31,945 nucleotides of DNA from Solirubrobacterales bacterium (GTDB taxonomy: Bacteria > Actinomycetota > Thermoleophilia > Solirubrobacterales > Solirubrobacteraceae). Made by a program: the position numbers and the translations under genes. The notes below the pieces were generated by a model that was not told where the DNA came from, ran no database searches, and saw nothing but the letters and a program-made list of their open reading frames with translations. Shown piece after piece: positions 13,516 through 21,991 of the stretch (position 1 is the stretch's first letter; every line of letters starts with the position of its first letter). The stretch is taken from NCBI GenBank assembly GCA_003151895.1, contig PLYX01000226.1:1-31945 (forward strand). Direction: 5' to 3'.

Positions 13516-15894
13516 GTGTCAACCGTCACGAGTCCTGCTGCTGTCCGGCCCTTCGCCGAGCTGGGCCGCGGCGACGTCGACTACGCGGGCGGCAAGGGCG
13601 CGAATCTCGGCGAGCTCACACGCGCCGGGCTGCCCGTTCCGCCCGGGTTCGTGATCGGCGCGCCAGCGTACGCGTCCTTCTGTGAGCAAACGGGGTTGCG
13701 CGAGCGCCTCGACGCGGTCCTCTCGCGTGTCGAGGTTGAGGACACGGCTTCCTTGCAGCACGCCGCCGAGGCTGCCCGCCAGGCAGTGCTCGACGCGCCG
13801 ATGCCGGCGGCGCTGCGCGAGGCGATCGTCACGGCGTATGCAGAGCTTGCCGGCAGCGGGAGCGGCGGTGGGGGAGGGGGTCCTGGGGGAAGCGCAAGCG
13901 TGGGTGGGGGAGGCGCTGAGCAACCGGTGGCCGTGCGCTCTTCGGCCACCGCCGAGGACACCGCCTCGGCTTCGTTTGCCGGGATGAACGAAACCTTCCT
14001 GAACGTGCGCGGCTCAGACGCCGTGATCGACGCCGTGAAGCGCTGCTGGATGTCCTTGTTCGGGGCGCGCACGATCTACTACCGCAACCGGCGCGGGTTC
14101 AGCCAGGCCGACATGGACATCGCGGTGGTCGTGCAACTCCAGATCCTCTCCACCAGGGCGGGCGTCATGTTCACGATCGACCCCGCCGGGGGCTCGCGCG
14201 AGCAGCTCGTCATCGAGGGCTCGTTCGGCCTCGGCGAGGCGGTCGTCTCAGGCTCGGTCTCACCCGATCGCTATGTGGTGCGCAAGGACACGCTCACGAT
14301 CCTCACGCGCTCGGTGCGCCCGAAGGAGCTCGTGATCGAAGCGGTCCCCGAGGGCGGCACCGTCACGCGAAAGCTCAGCTCTGCCGAGAGCACGCTTGCC
14401 GTGCTCGACGACCAGGAGGTCATGAAGCTCGCTCGGCTCGGCATCGAGATCGAGCGCCACTACGGCGCCCCCCAGGACACGGAGTGGTCGTTCGACCCCG
14501 ACGGCAAGGTGTGGATGCTGCAGAGCCGCCCCATCACCACGCTCGCGCCAGACGGACAGTCACCCGATGGTCGTGTGGAGCGCTCTGGAGGGCCCGAGGC
14601 AACGACACTGGTGCGCGGTCTTGGCGCCGCCCCAGGTCAGGCGAGCGGCGCCGTGCGGCTGCTGGCAGACCCCCACGACACCGGGGCGTTCCGCGATGGC
14701 GACGTGCTCGTCGCGCACATGACGACACCCGACTGGGTGCCGTTGATGCGCAAGGCCGCGGCGATCGTGACCGATTCCGGCGGGATGACCTGTCACGCCG
14801 CGATCGTCACGCGCGAGCTCGGCATCCCGTGCATCGTGGGGACCGGCGACGCGACACGTACGCTGCGCGACGGCGAGGTCGTGACCGTCGACGCGAACCA
14901 GGGACTGGTCCTCGAGGGCGCCGTTGTCCCACGGCCTGAGCCGCTCGGGCCGGCAGCCCCTCTCGGCGAGAGCGCTCCGGCCACCGCCACGAAGCTGCTC
15001 GTCAACCTCTCCGAGCCCTCCCAGGTGCAGCGCACCGCCGCGCTCGACGTCGACGGGGTGGGGCTGCTGCGGGCCGAGCTGATGGTGATCGAGGCGCTCG
15101 ACAACGTCCACCCTAAGCTGCTGATCGAGCAGGGACGCGGAGAGGAGTTCGTGCAGCGCATGGCCACTGCGCTGGACACGTTCGCGTCCGGCTTCGCGCC
15201 GCGCCCGGTCACCTACCGCACGATCGACTTCCGCACGAACGAGTTCCGCGGGCTCACCGGCGGCGAGCGCTTCGAGCCGCAGGAGGCCAATCCGATGATC
15301 GGCTACCGCGGCGCGCTGCGTTACACGCACGAGCCCGAGGTGTTCGCCCTGGAGTTGCGAGCGGTGCGACGCGTGTGGGACGCGGGCGCCGAGAACTTCC
15401 ACGTGATGCTCCCGTTCGTGCGCACCGTCTCCGAGCTCGAGCGCTGCCGGGCGATGATCGCCCAGGCCGGGCTGCTCGACCGCCGCGGCTTCCAGCTGTG
15501 GATCATGGCGGAGGTCCCATCGGTCCTGTTCAACCTCGAGCGCTACGCCAAGCTTGGGATCGCCGGGATCTCGATCGGCTCGAACGACCTCACGCAGCTC
15601 TTGCTCGGCGCCGACCGCGACTCCGAGCTGCTCGCCGACACGTTCGACGAGCGCGATCCAGCGGTGGTCGACTACCTCTCCGAGCTGATCCCGCGCGCGC
15701 GCCGGCTCGGCCTGCGCACGTCGATCTGCGGGCAGGCGCCGTCGGTGCACCCCGAGTACGCCGAGCTGCTCGTACAGCTCGGGATCGACAGCGTGTCGGT
15801 GAGCGTCGACGCGGTCGATCGCACCCGCCGCCTGATCGCCTCCGCAGAGCAGCGTGTGCTGCTCCAGGCCGCCCGCGCTTCGGCAATGGAGTGA
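13516..15894 (+). CDS. ppsA: Phosphoenolpyruvate synthase
   Basis: 792 residues, like E. coli PpsA. Makes PEP from pyruvate and ATP (giving AMP and phosphate), the entry to gluconeogenesis. Domains: ATP-grasp nucleotide-binding domain at about 10-345 (G-G-K-G-A-N-L-G-E-L at 25-34, R-S-S-A-T-A-E-D at 141-148); swivelling phosphohistidine domain with His427 in G-G-M-T-C-H-A-A-I-V-T-R; C-terminal PEP-binding TIM barrel with G-S-N-D-L-T-Q-L and Cys738 in S-I-C-G-Q-A-P-S. Residues 113-134 are a Gly/Ser-rich insert. GTG 13516 is preferred because the conserved fold begins eleven residues later; ATG 13480 would add twelve residues. It faces away from the acyl-CoA synthetase, which fits joint use in acetate or acyl metabolism, and is followed by a stem-loop. 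Confidence 0.93.
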   Translation: MSTVTSPAAVRPFAELGRGDVDYAGGKGANLGELTRAGLPVPPGFVIGAPAYASFCEQTGLRERLDAVLSRVEVEDTASLQHAAEAARQAVLDAPMPAALREAIVTAYAELAGSGSGGGGGGPGGSASVGGGGAEQPVAVRSSATAEDTASASFAGMNETFLNVRGSDAVIDAVKRCWMSLFGARTIYYRNRRGFSQADMDIAVVVQLQILSTRAGVMFTIDPAGGSREQLVIEGSFGLGEAVVSGSVSPDRYVVRKDTLTILTRSVRPKELVIEAVPEGGTVTRKLSSAESTLAVLDDQEVMKLARLGIEIERHYGAPQDTEWSFDPDGKVWMLQSRPITTLAPDGQSPDGRVERSGGPEATTLVRGLGAAPGQASGAVRLLADPHDTGAFRDGDVLVAHMTTPDWVPLMRKAAAIVTDSGGMTCHAAIVTRELGIPCIVGTGDATRTLRDGEVVTVDANQGLVLEGAVVPRPEPLGPAAPLGESAPATATKLLVNLSEPSQVQRTAALDVDGVGLLRAELMVIEALDNVHPKLLIEQGRGEEFVQRMATALDTFASGFAPRPVTYRTIDFRTNEFRGLTGGERFEPQEANPMIGYRGALRYTHEPEVFALELRAVRRVWDAGAENFHVMLPFVRTVSELERCRAMIAQAGLLDRRGFQLWIMAEVPSVLFNLERYAKLGIAGISIGSNDLTQLLLGADRDSELLADTFDERDPAVVDYLSELIPRARRLGLRTSICGQAPSVHPEYAELLVQLGIDSVSVSVDAVDRTRRLIASAEQRVLLQAARASAME
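13852..13917 (+). other. Gly/Ser-rich low-complexity insert in ppsA
   Basis: Codons 113-134 consist almost wholly of Gly, Ser and Ala, with G-runs in the DNA, placed between the helical region and the conserved P-V-A-V-R-S-S-A strand. PpsA proteins normally have a short loop here. Confidence 0.65.
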
Positions 15895-15905
15895 GCCTCA
15901 CCCTC

Positions 15906-15932
15906 GCGGCGCCTTGAGCACGCCGGCGCCGC
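15906..15932. terminator. Stem-loop between convergent ppsA and ctpE-like genes
   Basis: Perfect 8-bp stem GCGGCGCC (15906-15913) with GGCGCCGC (15925-15932) and an 11-nt loop, 12 nt after the ppsA stop in a 71-nt convergent gap. No T-tract follows on either strand, so it may be a weak bidirectional terminator or an mRNA 3'-end stabiliser. Confidence 0.45.
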
Positions 15933-15965
15933 TCGCCATGTCCGCGGTCCGCATGCGCAGGGCAC

Positions 15966-18410
15966 TCATCCGATGATCTCATCCGAGCGCGTCGATGCGC
16001 TGAGACCGAAGCCGGCGAGCACGAGCGCTCCGATCGACACGGCCGCGGCGAGCGCGGCGGTGGCGAGCATCCCGGCGCCGGGCGCCGCGAACTGGAAGAA
16101 GTGGCGAACGCTTGGCACGAGAAGCACGGCCGCATAGGCGCCGGCGAGCACGAGGCACATCGCGCCCACGATCCCCGAGCGTCGCAGCGATCCGGTGGAC
16201 TCGAGCACGAGCACCAGGTACAGGCCGACCGCGATCAGCACTGTGGCGGCGATCGTGCGCGCCTGGATCACGCTGTAGTCGAGGTCGTGCAGCGCGAACA
16301 GGTATCCGGTGACGGTGCCCACCCCGACGATCGTGCCCGCCGGGACGGCGAAGCGCGCGATGCGGCGCACGAAGCCCTCCGGTCGCCATGCGCCGGCGGA
16401 GGGCGCGAGCGCGAGGAAGAACGTCGGGATGCCGATCGCCAGCGCCGCCGCGAGGCTCAGGTGACGCGGGAGCAGCGGGTATGCCTCGGAGGTCGTGCCG
16501 ATCGTGAGGATCAGGAAGGCCGCGAACGCCGACTTCGTGACGTACAGCTTCGTCACGCGCTGGAGGTTGCGCAGCGCCTGGCGGCCCTCGTGGATGAGCG
16601 CCGGGAGCGCATCGAAGTCGCCGTCCACCAGCACGAGGTCGGCCACCGAGCGGGCCATCTGGGTGCCGCTGCCCTGGGCGATCGCCAGGCGAGCGCGCTT
16701 GAGCGCGGGCACGTCGTTGACCCCGTCGCCCAGCATCGCGACGTAGCGGCCGGCGTCGTGCAGCGCGGCCACGATCGCGCGCTTGCCATCTGGCGAGATC
16801 CGACCGACGACGGTCGCTTCCAGCGCGAACTCGCGCAGCTGCTCCGGGTCGTCGGGGATCTCGGCGCCTTCGCTTACGCCTCCCACCGGGATGCCGGCGT
16901 CGCGGGCGATCGCGGCGACGGTGGCCGGAGAGTCGCCCGAGAGCACCTTCACCTCGACGTCCTGTTCCAGCAGGAATGCGATCGTCCGCTCCACGTTCGG
17001 GCGCAACCGCTCGGCGAGCACCACGAGCCCGAGCGGGCGAAGCCTGTCGGGAGGAAGGTCGCCGGCGGGGGGCGGCGCAGTGGATGTCACGCCGGGCTCG
17101 TGCGCGAGCGGGGACGGGTCGGTGAGCAGCCGACCGGAGCCAACCGCGAGCGCCAGCACGCGCCGGCCTTCGAGTTGCAGTTGGCGGGAGCGCTCGGCCA
17201 GCTCGCCCAGCGGCAGGCGCTCGGGCGCCCCGAGCACGTATGTCGCGTCGTCGAGTCGCAGCGCGCTGAAGCGCCGGCGCGAGCTGAACGGGACCTCTTC
17301 GAGCGGCTGCTCTGGCTCGGTTGGGAACGCGTCGGCGAGTGCCCGAAGCGTGCTGTTGCGCGTGGAGGCGGACGCGGCGTAGCGTCCCAGGATCGACCCC
17401 ATATCCTCCTCTTCCACGCCCCCGGTGGGCTCCACGCCGGTGACGCGCAGCGCGGACTCGGTGAGCGTGCCAGTCTTGTCGATGCACATCACCTGCACGG
17501 AGGCGAGCGACTCGATCGCGTTGAGCTGCTGTGCGAGCACGCCGCGCCGGGCCATGCGCACGCACGCGACGGCATAGGTGAGGCTGAGCAGCACGATCAA
17601 ACCCTCCGGCACGAGGCTCACAGCGCCCGCCACCGAGGTGGACACTGCTTCGTGGATGTGCACGTGGCGGTGGTAGAGCGAGTAGCCCAGCACCGCTCCG
17701 AGTCCCACCATCAGCACCACCAGGCCGTACAGGAGCCGGTTCACCGCCTGCTCCAGCGGCGAGCGCGGATGCCTGAATGAGCGTGCCTCGCCCACGATGC
17801 GAGCCGCGAAGCTCTGCTCGCCCACGGCGCTCACGAGATATGCGCCGGCGCCGTCCGCCACGAACGCGCCCGACTGGACGCTCTCGCCGGGCCCCCGATC
17901 GACCGCCTCGGACTCGCCTGTCAGGATCGACTCGTCGAGCCTCAGTTCGTGCGCCTCAACGATCTCCCCGTCGGCCACGACTTGGTCGCCCGGCCCCACT
18001 CGCAACAGGTCGCCGACCACCACCTCGCCGACGGCGATCTCTCGCTCCTGCCCGTCGCGCACGGCGAGCGCGCGCGGCGCCACGAGCAGGGCGAGCCGGT
18101 CAAGCGCCCGCTTGGCGCGAGTCTCCTGGGCGATGCCGATCGTCGTGTTGGCCACGATCACGCCGAGGAACAGCGCATCGCGCCAGTCGCCGAACGCGAG
18201 CGTCACCGCGCCGAAGACGGCCAGGATCAGATTGAACACAGTGAGCACGTTCGCCCGCACGATGCTCCGGTAGGAGCGGCTCGTGACCGGCTTGCGCGGC
18301 GGACCCGACGCAGCCAGACGGGCGGCTGCCTCCGCCTCGCCCAGCCCGCCGGCGCGGACTGGATCAGGCGTGTCGGGCGGCGCCTGCGGTCTGCTCTTCA
18401 GCGTGTCCAT
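15966..18410 (-). CDS. CtpE-like cation-transporting P-type ATPase
   Basis: 814 residues, integral membrane. P-type ATPase with actuator T-G-E-S at 164-167, M4 motif V-P-E-G at 267-270, phosphorylated Asp311 in D-K-T-G-T-L-T, G-D-G-V-N-D at 561-566, and M5/M6 region ending G-I-P-T-F-F-L-A-L-A-P near 660-670. The N-terminal S-I-V-R-A-N-V-L-T-V-F-N and the M6 motif match mycobacterial CtpE, reported as a calcium-uptake ATPase, so Ca2+ is the best guess for the ion. Residues about 433-452 form a Pro/Ala-rich insert in the nucleotide-binding domain. ATG 18410 is chosen because the frame upstream is the antisense-like shadow of the stress-protein gene, and G-rich GTGGGGGGCGGCG precedes the ATG. 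It overlaps the universal stress protein gene by 47 nt and is likely co-transcribed with it. Confidence 0.85.
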   Translation of the reverse strand: MDTLKSRPQAPPDTPDPVRAGGLGEAEAAARLAASGPPRKPVTSRSYRSIVRANVLTVFNLILAVFGAVTLAFGDWRDALFLGVIVANTTIGIAQETRAKRALDRLALLVAPRALAVRDGQEREIAVGEVVVGDLLRVGPGDQVVADGEIVEAHELRLDESILTGESEAVDRGPGESVQSGAFVADGAGAYLVSAVGEQSFAARIVGEARSFRHPRSPLEQAVNRLLYGLVVLMVGLGAVLGYSLYHRHVHIHEAVSTSVAGAVSLVPEGLIVLLSLTYAVACVRMARRGVLAQQLNAIESLASVQVMCIDKTGTLTESALRVTGVEPTGGVEEEDMGSILGRYAASASTRNSTLRALADAFPTEPEQPLEEVPFSSRRRFSALRLDDATYVLGAPERLPLGELAERSRQLQLEGRRVLALAVGSGRLLTDPSPLAHEPGVTSTAPPPAGDLPPDRLRPLGLVVLAERLRPNVERTIAFLLEQDVEVKVLSGDSPATVAAIARDAGIPVGGVSEGAEIPDDPEQLREFALEATVVGRISPDGKRAIVAALHDAGRYVAMLGDGVNDVPALKRARLAIAQGSGTQMARSVADLVLVDGDFDALPALIHEGRQALRNLQRVTKLYVTKSAFAAFLILTIGTTSEAYPLLPRHLSLAAALAIGIPTFFLALAPSAGAWRPEGFVRRIARFAVPAGTIVGVGTVTGYLFALHDLDYSVIQARTIAATVLIAVGLYLVLVLESTGSLRRSGIVGAMCLVLAGAYAAVLLVPSVRHFFQFAAPGAGMLATAALAAAVSIGALVLAGFGLSASTRSDEIIG

Positions 18411-19290
18411 CGCCGCCCCCCACGCCGCGGGGCACGACCAGCACAGGGCAGCGCGCCTCGCGCATCGCCCGCGCCGACACGCTGCCCAGCAGCACATGGC
18501 GCAACGGGCCGTAGGCGCGCGAGCCGAGCACGAGCAGGTCGAGCTCGGAGCTGCGCTCCACGAGCACGCTCGCCGGGTCGCCCCTGATGGTTTCGTGCTC
18601 GATCGGGATGCCGGCGCTCGCGCCGAGCTCCTCGCATACGCGGGTGAGCGTCTGCTCGGTGTCGGCGTACATCTCGTCCTCCACTTCCCCGAGCGCGGGC
18701 GAGGAGAAGGCGTAGCTGGCAAGCGCCGGCTCCAGTCCCGCGCCGGCGATCACCCGCACGCCGCCGCCGAGCCGGCCGGCGAGCTCGCGCGCGAGCGTCA
18801 CCGCGGCCCTGCCCTCGTTCGACGAGGAGAAGCCCACGCCGATCCGTCGCAGATCGCCCGCGCGTCCGTCGGCGTCCGCGTAGCCGGCGGGCGCCACCGC
18901 CACCGCGCACGGCGCGCCGTGGACCATGCGCTCCATCAGGCTCACGTGCAGCCGGTCGCCGAGCGTCTCGCGGGCAGCGCCCAACACGATCAACTCGGCG
19001 TGCTCGTACACGGCGAGCTCGTGCAGCGCGTGGATCGGCCAGGAGGACGGGCTCCAGTGGCAGGTGAAAGGCTCGATCTCCTCGGCGCCCTCGATCGCGT
19101 CGAGCAGCCGGCGCACCTCGGCCTGCACGCGCTCCTGGACCTGCTCGCTCGGCTCTCGGGCGAGCAGCGGGTGGTAGGGAAACACGATCGTGAGGCCGCC
19201 TTTCACGGCTGCCGCGATTCGTCCCGCAAGCGCCACCGCGTCGCGGCCGGCCCGGTCGCCCGCGTAGCCCACCACGATCTTCTCGAGCAC
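18364..19290 (-). CDS. Tandem-domain universal stress protein
   Basis: 308 residues, two UspA-type domains: about 3-135 and 147-292. The second keeps the better nucleotide-binding signature (V-L-G-S-R-A-Y-G-P-L-R-H then L-L-G-S-V-S), though the second Gly of the usual G-x2-G-x9-G-S pattern is Ala; the first domain (V-L-G-A-A-R-E-T-L-G) is more degenerate. Such proteins bind ATP or AMP and act in stress survival. GTG 19290 is preferred: it starts right at the first beta-strand (K-I-V-V-G-Y) and has GGAAGGAAG about 6 nt upstream; the TTG at 19341 would add a non-conserved basic stretch. The downstream CtpE-like ATPase starts inside its 3' end, so a shared stress or ion-homeostasis role is likely. 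Confidence 0.88.
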   Translation of the reverse strand: MLEKIVVGYAGDRAGRDAVALAGRIAAAVKGGLTIVFPYHPLLAREPSEQVQERVQAEVRRLLDAIEGAEEIEPFTCHWSPSSWPIHALHELAVYEHAELIVLGAARETLGDRLHVSLMERMVHGAPCAVAVAPAGYADADGRAGDLRRIGVGFSSSNEGRAAVTLARELAGRLGGGVRVIAGAGLEPALASYAFSSPALGEVEDEMYADTEQTLTRVCEELGASAGIPIEHETIRGDPASVLVERSSELDLLVLGSRAYGPLRHVLLGSVSARAMREARCPVLVVPRGVGGGDGHAEEQTAGAARHA

Positions 19291-19410
19291 CCTGCGCTTC
19301 CTTCCGCTCGCTCGCCTACGGTTGTCAGTCCTTGAGTGCAAAGCTAAGCGGCGCCGGCAGACGGTTCATCGGGAGTGGGCCGTGCGGGGTATGTGGAGGA
19401 TTACGTAGTG

Positions 19411-19422
19411 CGGGTTTACCCG
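19411..19422. promoter_or_regulatory. Palindrome CGGGTTTACCCG in the divergent usp/ABC gap
   Basis: Perfect CGGGT-TT-ACCCG, about 90 nt before the ABC transporter ATG and about 120 nt before the stress-protein GTG. Its position in a 221-nt divergent gap suggests an operator, but no cognate regulator is adjacent. Confidence 0.4.
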
Positions 19423-19511
19423 TACATCCAATGCGGCGCGAACCCGATGCTCGCGACCGCCTGCCCGCATAGCGTCCACATACCGATGCAGCGCGCCTTG
19501 GGGGACATGAC

Positions 19512-20411
19512 ATGGAGCCGGTGATCCACACGGAGGGGCTGACGAAGCGCTACGGCGACACCTTGGCGCTCGACGCGCTCGATCTCGCGGTGCAGTCCGG
19601 GGAGGTGTACGGGTACCTGGGTCCCAACGGCTCCGGCAAGACCACCACGATCAGGCTCCTGCTCGGCCTTCACCGCCCGAGCGGCGGCCACTCCGAGCTG
19701 TTCGGGATCGACGCGTGGCGAGATCCCGTCGGCGCCCACCGGCGGGTCGCCTACGTGGCGGGCGAGCCGTTCCTGTGGCCGGCGCTCACCAGCGCTGAGA
19801 CGTTCGCGTTCCTCGCCCGCCTGCGCGGGGGCGCCGACGAGGCCTACCGCGACGTGCTCGTCGAGCGCTTCCAGCTCGACTCCTCAAAGAAGGTGCGCGC
19901 CCTCTCGAAGGGCAACCGCCAGAAGGTCCAGCTCGTGGCAGCATTTGCGACCCGCGCCGATCTCTTGATCCTGGACGAGCCCACCAGCGGCCTCGATCCC
20001 TTGATGGAGATGGCCTTCCGCGAGACGGTCCGTGAAGCCACCGAACGCGGCCAGACGATCTTCCTCTCCTCGCACATCCTCAGCGAGGTCGAGGCGCTCT
20101 GCGATCGGGTCGGCATCCTGCGCCAGGGCCGGCTCGTCGACGAGGGCACGCTCGCTCAGTTGCGCCATCTCGGCTCCCAAACGATCGAGGTCACCTTCGC
20201 GGGTCCCGCGCCCGCGCTCGACGGCCTGCCGGGCGTGCGGGTCGCGAGCGCCGGGCCCAATGCCCTCCGCTGCGAGGTGCTTGGCGGCGTGGGGCCCTTG
20301 ATCGCCGCCCTGGCCGATCACCCGGTCGTCGCCTTGACCAGCCGCGAGCCCTCGCTCGAGGAGATCTTCCTGCACCACTACGACTCCTCCGACGGCCGTG
20401 TCGGCGGCTAG
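19512..20411 (+). CDS. ABC-2 type exporter, ATP-binding subunit
   Basis: 299 residues. Walker A G-P-N-G-S-G-K-T-T at 37-45, signature L-S-K-G-N-R-Q-K-V-Q at 131-140 (the K-G-N form common in drug and polyketide exporters of the ABC-2 group, in place of L-S-G-G-Q), Walker B L-L-I-L-D-E at 151-156, and the H-loop in S-S-H-I-L-S-E. A C-terminal domain of about 75 residues after the nucleotide-binding domain is usual in this group. It energises export by the permease encoded next, whose GTG lies 14 nt inside this gene. ATG 19512 has GGGGGA about 6 nt upstream. The exported compound is unknown. Confidence 0.92.
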   Translation: MEPVIHTEGLTKRYGDTLALDALDLAVQSGEVYGYLGPNGSGKTTTIRLLLGLHRPSGGHSELFGIDAWRDPVGAHRRVAYVAGEPFLWPALTSAETFAFLARLRGGADEAYRDVLVERFQLDSSKKVRALSKGNRQKVQLVAAFATRADLLILDEPTSGLDPLMEMAFRETVREATERGQTIFLSSHILSEVEALCDRVGILRQGRLVDEGTLAQLRHLGSQTIEVTFAGPAPALDGLPGVRVASAGPNALRCEVLGGVGPLIAALADHPVVALTSREPSLEEIFLHHYDSSDGRVGG

Positions 20412-21987
20412 GGCCATCGCGCGGCGCAAGCTCGCCGACTCGCGCGCTCGCAACATCTCCTTCGCGCTGCTCTTCGGCTTGGTCGCCTACGCCAACGTGG
20501 TCGGTTACCGCAACACCTACCCCACCCCGCGGGACCGCCTCAGCTTCGTCCACGCCTTCGGCGGCAACGCGAGCGTGCGCCTCTTCTACGGCAAGCCCTA
20601 CGACCTGCTCTCCGTCGGCGGCTACTCGGCCTGGCGCGTCGGTGGCATCCTTTCGATCTTCGCGGCCATGTGGGGCATCCTGGCGGCCGTTCGGGCCTTG
20701 CGGGCGGAGGAGGATTCCGGCCGCGAGGAGCTCATACTCGCGGGCGTCGTCAGTCGCCGCGCTGCCTACCTGGCGGCGCTGGCCGCGATCGCCACGGGCG
20801 CGCTCATGCTGTGGCTCGCGCTCTTCCTCGGCCTGATCGCCGCCCAGCTGCCCGTGGGGGAATCCGCCTATCTCGCGCTCTCCACCGTCTCCGTCGTGCC
20901 CGTGTTCGCCGGCGTCGGCGCATTCGCTTCCCAGCTCGCGCCCACGCGTCGCGTCGCGCTGGAGCTGTCGAGCGCCGCGCTCGTCGTAATGCTTGTCCTG
21001 CGCGTGATCGCCGACACCTCCTCCGGCCTTGACTTGCTGCGCTGGGCGACACCCTTGGGCTGGGCCGAGGAGCTGCGCCCGTTCACCGGGTCGCAGCCCT
21101 TTGTGTTGATCCTCCCCCTCGCTACCGCCGCGCTCTTGCTCGTGATCGCCGGCCTCGTCTCCGTCCGGCGCGACGTCGGCAGCGGCATGCTGCCGGCGCG
21201 CGACTCCGCCCCTCCGCGCCCGCGGCTGCTCTCCTCGCCGACCGCCTTGGCGCTTCGCGACGAGCTGGGCAGCTTCACGGGCTGGCTGCTCGGCACGGGC
21301 TTCTTCGCCTTGATCATCGGCTTGATCTCCACAAGCGTCTCCTCGGCCGGCATCTCGGGCAACCTGCAGCGCCAGCTGCAGAAGCTCGGAGCGGTGTCCA
21401 TCACCAAGCCGTCGGGCTACATCGGCCTATCCTTCCTGTTCTTCGTGCTCGCCGTCAGCCTGTTCTCGTGCGCCCAGATCGCCGCGGCGCGCCACGAGGA
21501 AGCCGAGGAGCGCTTGGAGACGCTGTTCGCGCTGCCCGTCGACCGCCGCCGCTGGCTCGCGGGGAGGCTGGCGCTCGCGCTCGCCGGCGCGGTCGCGATC
21601 TCGCTCGCGGCCGGCGTCTTCGCCTGGGCGGGAGCCGCGCTCCAGAACGCCCACGTCTCTCTGGAGAGCATGCTCGAAGCCGGCGCCAACTGCCTGCCGG
21701 TGGCGCTGCTGTTCCTCGGTCTCGCCGCGCTCGCGTTCGCCCTACTCCCGCGCGCGAGCGCGGGGATCGCCTACGGCCTGGTCGCCCTCGCCTTCGTGTG
21801 GCAGCTGTTCGGCGGCCTGCTCGGCGCCCCGCACTGGCTGCTCGACCTCTCACCCTTCCAGCACGTGGGGCTCGTCCCGGCGCAGGCTTTCAAGCTCGGG
21901 GCCGCCGCGATCATGCTCGCGCTCGCCGCGCTCAGCGCGGGGGCCGCACTGTGGCTGTTCCGACGACGCGACCTCATGGGGGTATAG
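20398..21987 (+). CDS. ABC-2 type exporter, fused two-half permease
   Basis: 529 residues with about twelve hydrophobic segments in two similar halves (roughly 18-265 and 285-528). Each half begins with a charged stretch, and both carry the R-x-E-E-x-x-x-R/E-E-L-x-x-L cytoplasmic motif (R-A-E-E-D-S-G-R-E-E-L near 102-112 and R-H-E-E-A-E-E-R-L-E-T-L near 364-375). This is the architecture of TnrB3-type (tetronasin) and related polyketide antibiotic exporters. It would form the membrane channel for the ATPase encoded just upstream. GTG 20398 overlaps that gene by 14 nt, implying coupling. The next gene, a trehalose synthase, starts 4 nt after its stop, so all three form one operon. Confidence 0.88.
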   Translation: MSAARAIARRKLADSRARNISFALLFGLVAYANVVGYRNTYPTPRDRLSFVHAFGGNASVRLFYGKPYDLLSVGGYSAWRVGGILSIFAAMWGILAAVRALRAEEDSGREELILAGVVSRRAAYLAALAAIATGALMLWLALFLGLIAAQLPVGESAYLALSTVSVVPVFAGVGAFASQLAPTRRVALELSSAALVVMLVLRVIADTSSGLDLLRWATPLGWAEELRPFTGSQPFVLILPLATAALLLVIAGLVSVRRDVGSGMLPARDSAPPRPRLLSSPTALALRDELGSFTGWLLGTGFFALIIGLISTSVSSAGISGNLQRQLQKLGAVSITKPSGYIGLSFLFFVLAVSLFSCAQIAAARHEEAEERLETLFALPVDRRRWLAGRLALALAGAVAISLAAGVFAWAGAALQNAHVSLESMLEAGANCLPVALLFLGLAALAFALLPRASAGIAYGLVALAFVWQLFGGLLGAPHWLLDLSPFQHVGLVPAQAFKLGAAAIMLALAALSAGAALWLFRRRDLMGV

Positions 21988-21991
21988 CGCC

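Noticed and set aside
18411..18722. Upstream extension of the CtpE-like gene
   Set aside because: It overlaps the universal stress protein in another frame, is Ser/Arg/Ala-rich without family similarity, and ATG 18410 has a G-rich ribosome site.
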